The position numbers were made by a program, and so were the translations under genes. The notes beneath the pieces were generated by a model, which saw only the letters and a list, made by a program, of their open reading frames with translations, did no database searches and was not told the DNA's origin. Below, piece after piece: positions 13,979 through 19,150 of a stretch of 19,150 nt of DNA. The stretch comes from an uncultured Bacilli bacterium. GTDB lineage: Bacteria > Bacillota_I > Bacilli_A > RF39 > UBA660. The stretch lies in contig CANPZJ010000006.1 of NCBI GenBank assembly GCA_947588795.1, positions 1 through 19,150 of the forward strand. The letters are read 5' to 3'. The stretch's first letter is position 1, and every line of letters starts with the position of its first letter.

Positions 13979-14007
13979 ATTATAAAGCAATAAACAAAAA
14001 AAGTAAA
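13979..14007 (-). promoter_or_regulatory. Promoter of the rubrerythrin gene
   Basis: TTTACT (14002-14007), 17 nt, TATAAT (13979-13984) on the minus strand. The -35 and spacer overlap the end of the upstream gene's terminator. Confidence 0.6.
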
Positions 14008-14032
14008 GAATTACATTCTATTTTTCTTTACT
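13996..14032 (-). terminator. Terminator of the signal peptidase gene
   Basis: A 9-bp stem (14002-14010 with 14024-14032) with a 13-nt loop is followed on the minus strand by seven T. The stop codon of the signal peptidase gene lies within the loop, so the terminator overlaps the 3' end of the coding region. Confidence 0.7.
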
Positions 14033-14706
14033 TTTAATAAGTCTTTATAAGCTTGTTCTAATCTTTTATTTTTAGGTATTTTTTTATTCTTATCAACATT
14101 GTTATTCTCTTCTTTAACTTCTTTAGAAAGCCTAAACAATTTTAAAATATCTTTAACTATTATATATAATGCTGGAACTATGACAATTAATAACCAACCT
14201 AGACTACTAGATAGGAAAGATTGAATTCTGCCTAGCCCTGGTATAACTGCTTTAACTTTACCTATAACGTTATTCTCTTTAACACAAGCTTGATCTTCTT
14301 GCGTATTATTATCTCCTCTTGTAATATAGCATAATGATCCATCATCTAATGTCTTAGTACCAATAACTCTATGAGTAATTGTCATACCATAAGTTACTTG
14401 CCATGTAGATATAAATGTTATAACATCGCCTTGCTTAATTTCACTGGGGTTATCAACTTTAGTATTAATAATAACATCATAAACATTAATTGTAGGTTCC
14501 ATACTTATACTAACAATAGTATAAACGGAAAACTTTGGTTCAAATTTTTCACCATATGATGCATATAAACGCATTGATACAAAATAATAAATTAATAATG
14601 CTCCCACAATTACAAGTAAAACAAAAATTGTCCAGCTTATAACAGTTGAAATATATTTAAAAAAACTTTTTACATTGTTCTTTATCACTTGTTCATTATT
14701 ATTCAT
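14011..14706 (-). CDS. Signal peptidase I, SipW/ER type
   Basis: 231 residues. It cleaves signal peptides on the outer face of the membrane. An N-terminal helix (~23-43) precedes the catalytic domain with SISMEPT (Ser68 nucleophile). Where typical bacterial enzymes have a catalytic Lys, this one has MTITHRV with His112, the mark of the ER/SipW (S26B) type, followed by GDNN with Asp132. A second membrane helix (~171-190) and a basic tail complete the SipW-like topology. Cys126 and Cys141 flank the GDNN loop outside the membrane and could form a disulfide. In Bacillus, SipW processes TasA-type matrix proteins; the gene upstream here may be a partner, but that is inference. ATG with AGGAAAATAGGAT upstream. 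Confidence 0.92.
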   Translation of the reverse strand: MNNNEQVIKNNVKSFFKYISTVISWTIFVLLVIVGALLIYYFVSMRLYASYGEKFEPKFSVYTIVSISMEPTINVYDVIINTKVDNPSEIKQGDVITFISTWQVTYGMTITHRVIGTKTLDDGSLCYITRGDNNTQEDQACVKENNVIGKVKAVIPGLGRIQSFLSSSLGWLLIVIVPALYIIVKDILKLFRLSKEVKEENNNVDKNKKIPKNKRLEQAYKDLLKVKKNRM

Positions 14707-14730
14707 ATCCTATTTTCCTACTCTAAATAT

Positions 14731-14759
14731 ATTATATAAAAATTTATTATTATGTACAA
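14731..14759 (-). promoter_or_regulatory. Possible promoter for the signal peptidase gene
   Basis: TTGTAC (14754-14759), 17 nt, TATAAT (14731-14736) on the minus strand in the 65-nt gap to the upstream gene. The -35 matches only 3 of 6 bases; read-through from upstream is equally possible. Confidence 0.45.
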
Positions 14760-14771
14760 TATAAAAATTAA

Positions 14772-15476
14772 TCATTGGACATATTCAACTTTAAATTCTG
14801 CATGAATATTTTTACCTATATTATCTTCAATATTTTTAAAAAGTGTTTCACATTTAAAATATACAATCGTAGTGGTATCTTTCTTATTATTAATTTCAAA
14901 ATTTGTTAATACTTTTAAATTTTCTACTAATCCTGATATATCATAATAACTACCCATTAATGGATTTAATGTACTATTAGTAGTAGATATAACATTATTT
15001 ACATATTCCCAATTTTCATTATCATAAGAATACATAAATCTTACTAAAACGTCATTATTAGTACTTGAAATAACATTATGTTTAAAATCATTATTAAATA
15101 TATTATATTTTATATTAATATTTATTTTACCATCTTTTAGTGCATCTTTTTTTGTAACAAATTTAAGAGTAGCAACCTTTTCAATTAAATATTCTTTATT
15201 ATATTTTGTATCTTCTTCTTCTATTGTTTTATTTATTTCACCATTATTAGTTATTAAAACACTATTATCTTTTGTTTTATATTCCATTATTTTAGTATTA
15301 TTATCAACATTAAATTTAGCTTCATAATATTTACCAATATAAATTAAAGTACAAAAAAAAGTCAAAGTAAAAAGTACTATTAAAATAATTAATAATAGTA
15401 TTTGTTGAGAATGATAATGTGCTACCCTTTTTATTTCTAAATCTTCACTAGCCACTTCTTTATGTTTTTTATCCAT
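14772..15476 (-). CDS. Bitopic membrane protein upstream of the SipW-like peptidase
   Basis: 234 residues. A ~24-residue charged N-terminus is followed by one strong membrane helix (~25-47), then about 185 extracellular residues rich in Asn, Lys, Ile and Thr with alternating beta-type patterns. One such stretch is KININIKYNIFNND; another, near the end, is IHAEFKVEYVQ. I do not recognise a family. Position next to a SipW-type peptidase and the beta-rich exported domain would suit a TasA-like or pilin-like substrate or an accessory protein, but no cleavage motif is clear. It ends in TGA, the only such stop in the window. ATG at 15474-15476 with AGGGG 8 nt upstream and its own good promoter. Confidence 0.8.
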   Translation of the reverse strand: MDKKHKEVASEDLEIKRVAHYHSQQILLLIILIVLFTLTFFCTLIYIGKYYEAKFNVDNNTKIMEYKTKDNSVLITNNGEINKTIEEEDTKYNKEYLIEKVATLKFVTKKDALKDGKININIKYNIFNNDFKHNVISSTNNDVLVRFMYSYDNENWEYVNNVISTTNSTLNPLMGSYYDISGLVENLKVLTNFEINNKKDTTTIVYFKCETLFKNIEDNIGKNIHAEFKVEYVQ

Positions 15477-15500
15477 ATGGAAGTCCCCTATTCTTCTAAA

Positions 15501-15529
15501 AGTATAGCATAATATTCCCTCTATCGCAA
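15501..15529 (-). promoter_or_regulatory. Promoter for the bitopic protein (and perhaps the peptidase)
   Basis: TTGCGA (15524-15529), 17 nt, TATACT (15501-15506) on the minus strand, with TG one base before the -10 (extended -10). It is divergent from the promoter at 15539-15567. Confidence 0.75.
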
Positions 15530-15538
15530 GAATTAAAA

Positions 15539-15567
15539 TTGCTTATAAAGTTAGTTTGGGTTATAAT
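15539..15567 (+). promoter_or_regulatory. Promoter for the short-chain dehydrogenase gene
   Basis: TTGCTT (15539-15544), 17 nt, perfect TATAAT (15562-15567), then TGGAGTTG as ribosome binding site and ATG at 15586. The transcript leader is only about 15 nt. Confidence 0.6.
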
Positions 15568-15585
15568 TAAAATGGAGTTGATATT

Positions 15586-16332
15586 ATGAGATTAGAAGGT
15601 AAAGTTGTTATTATAACTGGTTCTACATCTGGAATTGGTTTAGAAATAGCCAAAGCTTATGTTAAAAATGGGGCTTGTATTACGATATGTGGGACAAATG
15701 AAGAAAAATTAAATAAGGCAAAAGATGTTATCATTAAAGAATATAATGATGCAAAAGTTTTAAGTATTAAAGCAGATGTATCTAATACTGATGATGTTAT
15801 TAATTTATTTAATGAGACTAAAAAGGAATATGGACACATCGATATTTTAATAAATAATGCCGGAATTGCTCCATCAAAATCTTTAGAAGAAATGAGTGAT
15901 GAAGAATTTACTAAAGTATTAAATATAAATACAGTTGGTACTTTTAAATGTACAAGAGAAGCAGTTAAATATATGAAAGATAATGGTGGGTCTATTATTA
16001 ATACTTCTTCATTTGTATCTTTATATGGTTCACCTAGTCAAGCAGCCTATAGTGCATCAAAGGCAGCGATTAATGGCTTAACTAAATCAAATGCTAAAGA
16101 GTTAGGTAAATATAAAATAAGAGTTAATGCCATAGCACCAGGTGTAGTAATGACTGATATGGTTAAAGATAACTGCAATCCTGAAACTATTAATAGACTT
16201 AATATGATGACACCACTTGGAAGAGGAGCAGAACCAAATGATTTAGTTGGTTTATATATTTATTTAGGTAGTGATGAATCACTATTTACAACCGGTACAA
16301 TTATTAACATCGATGGTGGCTTAGTAATGTAA
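15586..16332 (+). CDS. Short-chain dehydrogenase/reductase (FabG-like)
   Basis: 248 residues, the standard length of classical SDR enzymes. The Rossmann nucleotide motif TGSTSGIG is at 11-18, NNAG at 90-93, and the catalytic Ser142, Tyr155 and Lys159 (YSASK) are in place. The C-terminus NIDGGLVM is typical of the 3-oxoacyl-ACP reductase/glucose dehydrogenase group. It should be a soluble NAD(P)(H)-dependent alcohol/ketone oxidoreductase. The substrate cannot be read from sequence, and no fatty-acid synthesis genes adjoin it, so a housekeeping FabG role is not implied. It is a single-gene unit with its own promoter and terminator. Confidence 0.93.
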   Translation: MRLEGKVVIITGSTSGIGLEIAKAYVKNGACITICGTNEEKLNKAKDVIIKEYNDAKVLSIKADVSNTDDVINLFNETKKEYGHIDILINNAGIAPSKSLEEMSDEEFTKVLNINTVGTFKCTREAVKYMKDNGGSIINTSSFVSLYGSPSQAAYSASKAAINGLTKSNAKELGKYKIRVNAIAPGVVMTDMVKDNCNPETINRLNMMTPLGRGAEPNDLVGLYIYLGSDESLFTTGTIINIDGGLVM

Positions 16333-16358
16333 AAATCTAGCGTTTGCTAGATTTTTTT
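16332..16358. terminator. Terminator between the dehydrogenase and GLUG genes
   Basis: A 10-bp stem (16332-16341 with 16346-16355) with loop GTTT is followed by a T run on the plus strand; the minus strand ends in TTTTTA. It starts at the dehydrogenase stop codon and touches the stop of the convergent gene, so it probably serves both. Confidence 0.85.
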
Positions 16359-18105
16359 AACAGGAAAGTTCTGGATAGCCACTACTACCTAATTTCCAGT
16401 TACACAATGTATATTCACTTAAACTACTATCTATACTACTTAAATCAATTGCATTTTTATTTCTATTTAATAAATCTACAAATGTTTGAGACTTCATATC
16501 ATTTTCACTCATTGCAGTAGCTGTTCCTATAGTTGTACCATTTACACCTGATTTATAATAAGCATTTGTTAAAGATACTTCTCCTGGATTTGCTATCATA
16601 TTATCTAAAATACCATAATTATATATTGCACCAGTTGTATTTCCAACATTATATACATTATTAAGTTTTGCTGTATCCCCTGCATAATCTATACTAATTA
16701 TTCCTACTGCATGGGCATAAGAATTATTTGCTAAATTATTTACAGTTATGTTTCCGATATTAAATGAATTTATGATTATGTTTTTTCTGGAATAAGATCC
16801 TGAAATACCCCTAGCACCCCAACCACCGGAACCTGTATAATTACTATTGATTGAAATATCATCATAATTACCACTATTTATTACTATTGCTCCTCCAGAG
16901 CCAATAATTCCGCCAGCAAGAATTCCAGATTTCCCTGTATCATTTACACTATTTACACTAATTTTTCCTTTATTAAAAGAATTTATGATAATCATATTGA
17001 ACTCACCATTATTTATACCTCCAATTAAGCCTCCAAGTCTTTGCTGTGTATTTATTGGACCAGTATGAGAAATTTCCCCATAATTATGACAATCTTTTAA
17101 TATCATACTCGATGGATCTATCCATCCAATTATTCCACCAGAATTCCTACCATTGATTATTGAACCTCTATTTATTAAATATGCTAAAGTAAAATTACCA
17201 TTTTGACTACTTATTGAACCTATGATTCCACCTATTGAGCCACTATCTGTTATGCCAGTTATATTTGTACTTGATTCTATATTTTGTATTGTACTATTTC
17301 CATATATTCTACCTACCATACTTCCAATATTAGCTCCTACACTTGAATATATTGTTCCATTTATCTTTAAATTCATTATATTAGCATTTTTTATTACACC
17401 AAATAATCCTACTGAAGCATTAGATGTATTATTACTTATATATATATTATTTATGGAATGTTCTTTTCCATCAAATATTCCGTGAAAAGAAACATCTTCA
17501 CTTAATCCTATTGGTTTCCATCCTGTTCCTGTTGTAAGTTCTGCCTTTAATTCTTGAACTCCGCTCGTTCCATTGAGATCTCCATACTTAGTTGATTGAT
17601 AATCTTTATAGCTTTTTTCATCACTAAAATCTAAATCTTGCCACATTTCAAAATATGTATTCTCATATGTTGTTTCTCCTTTATTTACTTTTTCTTCTAT
17701 TTCTACTAAATCTTCTATATATTTAATTTTATATGGTGTTTCTTTGCTCCCATTTCCTACATAATCAAAATACATTGTACAATATATTGTTCTATTACTT
17801 TTTACTGTTACTTTATTTTCATTACTACTTAATACTTTTTCTGTTTCTACTTTATCGCCTTTACTATCTTCACAATTACTCTTTTCTATATTTAAAACAT
17901 ATCCTTCTGGAAAGATATCACTTTTTGTATATTCTTTATAGCCTTTTTCTTCTTCTATATACATAGCTAAATTATTTTTGGTTATTTCATTTGTTTCAAA
18001 ATGTTCTAATGTTTTTGTTTTACTTTTAAATATTAAAACAAAAAATGTTAATATCATTATTATCATTAAAACAGCCATTACTTTTTTATCCATTTCTTGT
18101 TTCAT
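16357..18105 (-). CDS. Membrane-anchored surface protein with GLUG/beta-helix repeats
   Basis: 582 residues. An N-terminal membrane helix (~8-27) is followed by an extracellular domain (~40-120) with IFPEGYVLN, then a cysteine (Cys78), then RTIYCTMYFDY. I recall this pattern heading many exported proteins in uncultured Bacilli. From ~117 (GNGSKETPYKI) comes a repetitive beta-rich region. In it GLFG, GSMVG, GGIIG and GGLIG recur about every 30 residues (233, 261, 292, 323, 358, 398), the pattern of GLUG-motif right-handed beta-helix proteins. The end, NWKLGSSGYPELSC, is a typical closing motif. Adhesion or surface binding is inferred. AGGAG precedes the ATG. The promoter carries two operator copies, so it is probably repressed by the divergent XRE protein. 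Confidence 0.85.
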   Translation of the reverse strand: MKQEMDKKVMAVLMIIMILTFFVLIFKSKTKTLEHFETNEITKNNLAMYIEEEKGYKEYTKSDIFPEGYVLNIEKSNCEDSKGDKVETEKVLSSNENKVTVKSNRTIYCTMYFDYVGNGSKETPYKIKYIEDLVEIEEKVNKGETTYENTYFEMWQDLDFSDEKSYKDYQSTKYGDLNGTSGVQELKAELTTGTGWKPIGLSEDVSFHGIFDGKEHSINNIYISNNTSNASVGLFGVIKNANIMNLKINGTIYSSVGANIGSMVGRIYGNSTIQNIESSTNITGITDSGSIGGIIGSISSQNGNFTLAYLINRGSIINGRNSGGIIGWIDPSSMILKDCHNYGEISHTGPINTQQRLGGLIGGINNGEFNMIIINSFNKGKISVNSVNDTGKSGILAGGIIGSGGAIVINSGNYDDISINSNYTGSGGWGARGISGSYSRKNIIINSFNIGNITVNNLANNSYAHAVGIISIDYAGDTAKLNNVYNVGNTTGAIYNYGILDNMIANPGEVSLTNAYYKSGVNGTTIGTATAMSENDMKSQTFVDLLNRNKNAIDLSSIDSSLSEYTLCNWKLGSSGYPELSC

Positions 18106-18117
18106 ATTATCTCCTAA

Positions 18118-18133
18118 TCGTAATATGTTACGA
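18118..18133. promoter_or_regulatory. Operator copy 1 (XRE regulator)
   Basis: TCGTAATATGTTACGA: perfect 6-bp arms around TATG. For the GLUG gene it lies just downstream of the expected start site; for the XRE gene it overlaps the -35 position. Regulator assignment is inferred from position. Confidence 0.7.
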
Positions 18134-18140
18134 GTTTCAA

Positions 18141-18146
18141 TATAAT
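18141..18146 (+). promoter_or_regulatory. -10 element for the XRE gene
   Basis: A perfect TATAAT on the plus strand. The -35 position (18118-18123, TCGTAA) is poor and falls inside operator 1. Operator 2 would cover the start site. The ribosome binding site is GAGG at 18175-18178, rather far (11 nt) from the ATG at 18190. Confidence 0.5.
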
Positions 18147-18173
18147 AATACTCGTAAAATGCTACGATGTCAA
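18145..18173 (-). promoter_or_regulatory. Promoter of the GLUG protein gene
   Basis: On the minus strand perfect TTGACA (18168-18173), 17 nt, TATTAT (18145-18150). Operator 2 fills almost the whole spacer between the two hexamers. Confidence 0.85.
18152..18167. promoter_or_regulatory. Operator copy 2 (XRE regulator)
   Basis: TCGTAAAATGCTACGA: 5-bp perfect arms, differing from copy 1 at two positions, and 34 bp (about three helix turns) from it. It sits between -35 and -10 of the GLUG promoter, where a bound protein would exclude RNA polymerase. Confidence 0.7.
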
Positions 18174-18189
18174 TGAGGTAACTTTAAAG

Positions 18190-18405
18190 ATGAAAATAAA
18201 TGCTAAAAATTATAAAAGTAATGAATTGTTTAAATTTATTAGACAAGGGCTTAACCTAACACAAGAAGAATTAGCTAAAAAAATTAGTGTTAGTAAAAGT
18301 TCAATAGAAAAATATGAATATGGCACTGTTAATTTTACATTTGAAACATTAATTAAAATAGCTAATACATTTGATATAGATATTATAATTGAAAAGAAAA
18401 AATAA
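18190..18405 (+). CDS. XRE-family helix-turn-helix regulator
   Basis: 71 residues, a single Cro/C1-type domain and little else. LNLTQEELAKKISVSKSSIE and KYEYGTVNFTFETLIKIANT give the five-helix fold, with the recognition helix around SKSSIEKYE. It is likely a dimeric repressor. It is divergent from the GLUG surface protein, and the 84 bp between the start codons contain both promoters and two copies of a 16-bp dyad. Control of both genes is inferred. No partner toxin is present: the next gene is convergent. The base composition matches its neighbours. Confidence 0.9.
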   Translation: MKINAKNYKSNELFKFIRQGLNLTQEELAKKISVSKSSIEKYEYGTVNFTFETLIKIANTFDIDIIIEKKK

Positions 18406-18431
18406 GTTTAATATTTATTTTTTTCTTTTAG
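18391..18431. terminator. AT-only hairpin between convergent genes
   Basis: AAAAGAAAAAATAA near 18392-18405 can pair with TTATTTTTTTCTTTT after a short loop, with one bulged T. It covers both stop codons. It contains almost no G-C pairs, so termination strength is doubtful. Confidence 0.4.
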
Positions 18432-19059
18432 GTCTACAGATAATAAAAGCAGTATGCAATTCTTCTGGGAATGCTTGTTCTAACAGAGGTAACATATCAT
18501 TAATATCCACTAATTCTTCATAGGCAATATCTTGATAACCTTTAATAATTATTGCACAAAACAAATTAATAACATCTTCTTTTAACTTTGCCATAACACT
18601 CATACCTGTATATTTTTTCACTAATTTTGCAAGAACTTTTTGATAAGGTAACCATTTATATAATTCTTCTATTTTATCAATATCAGAACGACAATGATGA
18701 AAATCTTTTTCATTAGGTATTAAATGAACTCCACCACTTGGTCTTTCATTTAATGAATAGGTGCAGCCATTACTAGTAAGCATTGCACAAGATTTCTTTA
18801 ATGATAATAGATCAATAACACTTCTTTCAATATTTCTACTTCTTAAAGATAGAATTGGTGTAACTGCTAATTTACCATTAGGTAAATTTTTAAATGATAA
18901 AGTTGCTACAATTGATACTCTACCAGTAGCTAAAATTTTATCTAAATATTCTAATTTTAGACTATCAAAATCAGATATTAAATAATCACAACCACATTTT
19001 TTACAGCAATAGCCACCACATTTAGCACATATATTTCTATTTTCATATTCTTTTTCCAT
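18415..19059 (-). CDS. Cysteine-cluster protein (YkgJ-like metal-binding family)
   Basis: 214 residues from the ATG at 19057-19059. A longer frame to 19095 lacks a ribosome binding site and would include the promoter, whereas GGAAGAG precedes this ATG. The N-terminus holds CAKCGGYCCKKCGC (Cys11, 14, 18, 19, 22, 24). Further on SCAMLTSNGCTY, LNERPSGGVHLIP and FHHC follow. This order (Cys cluster, C-x-LT-xx-GC, ERP, later C) matches the YkgJ/CxxCxxCC proteins thought to bind zinc or an iron-sulfur cluster. The usual Cys-Arg after the RP motif is replaced here by Gly-Val-His. The remainder is helical. Cytoplasmic; function unknown. Nothing is visible in the last 36 bp of the window beyond its promoter. 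Confidence 0.8.
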   Translation of the reverse strand: MEKEYENRNICAKCGGYCCKKCGCDYLISDFDSLKLEYLDKILATGRVSIVATLSFKNLPNGKLAVTPILSLRSRNIERSVIDLLSLKKSCAMLTSNGCTYSLNERPSGGVHLIPNEKDFHHCRSDIDKIEELYKWLPYQKVLAKLVKKYTGMSVMAKLKEDVINLFCAIIIKGYQDIAYEELVDINDMLPLLEQAFPEELHTAFIICRPKRKK

Positions 19060-19085
19060 AAATATCTCTTCCAATTCGAGAAGAT

Positions 19086-19114
19086 ATTTTAACATTTTCG
19101 ATATTTAAATGCAA
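19086..19114 (-). promoter_or_regulatory. Promoter of the cysteine-cluster gene
   Basis: TTGCAT (19109-19114), 17 nt, TAAAAT (19086-19091), with TG one base before the -10. The start of transcription near 19079 lies after the upstream ATG at 19095, which argues for the start at 19059. Confidence 0.6.
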
Positions 19115-19150
19115 TAAATATTAAAATATGACATATTATTTAATAAAGTT

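Noticed and set aside
18190..18405. XRE protein as the antitoxin of a toxin-antitoxin pair
   Set aside because: No small toxin-like gene lies in the same direction; the neighbours are a divergent surface protein and a convergent cysteine-cluster protein.
1..19150. Mollicute-type code with TGA read as Trp
   Set aside because: All Trp codons seen are TGG, no gene needs TGA read-through, and the gene at 14772-15476 ends in TGA at a sensible place. The other stops are TAA or TAG.

Overview
The window is a compact, very AT-rich stretch of a low-GC Gram-positive chromosome. It has rplK-rplA-rplJ order, pheS-pheT under a T-box leader, SipW-type signal peptidase, rubrerythrin, and consensus SigA-like promoters with AGGAGG-type ribosome binding sites. 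All tryptophans are TGG and one gene ends in TGA, so the standard bacterial code fits. An uncultured anaerobic gut-type member of the Bacilli (RF39/Erysipelotrichia-like lineages) is my best guess; the exact taxon is inference.

Layout. (1) 1-2200: ribosomal operon on the minus strand. rplK has a 23S-mimicking L1-binding leader and an acidic C-terminal extension; rplA starts with TTG; rplJ has its own promoter and an L10 leader and runs off the left edge. (2) 2236-5737: a membrane-anchored Ig-like protein (+), a small two-helix membrane protein (-), and a TetR-controlled pair of membrane-tethered thioredoxin-like proteins (-). The TetR gene has a perfect consensus promoter with a dyad operator over its start point. 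(3) 5748-8351: a SERCA/PacL-type Ca2+ P-type ATPase. (4) 8406-9824: a 1.3 kb cassette with its own promoter, encoding a 28-residue solenoid-repeat protein. It is bounded by two copies of the pheT 3' end plus terminator, which looks like an insertion or duplication scar. (5) 9750-13400: pheT, pheS and a T-box with a very short Stem I. (6) 13415-15529: rubrerythrin, a SipW/ER-type signal peptidase and a bitopic membrane protein. (7) 15539-19150: a short-chain dehydrogenase (+), a GLUG/beta-helix-like surface protein (-) divergent from an XRE regulator (+), with two 16-bp operators built into the promoter region, and a cysteine-cluster (YkgJ-like) protein (-).

How it fits together: the housekeeping genes use RNA-based autoregulation (L1 leader, L10 leader, T-box). 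The accessory genes form small regulator-target modules: TetR with the thioredoxin-like pair, and XRE with the GLUG protein. Several exported proteins carry closely spaced cysteine pairs, which fits the presence of two extracytoplasmic CxxC proteins. The strongest second-look signals are the pheT-tail duplication around the repeat gene, the paired XRE operators, and the TetR/thioredoxin module.
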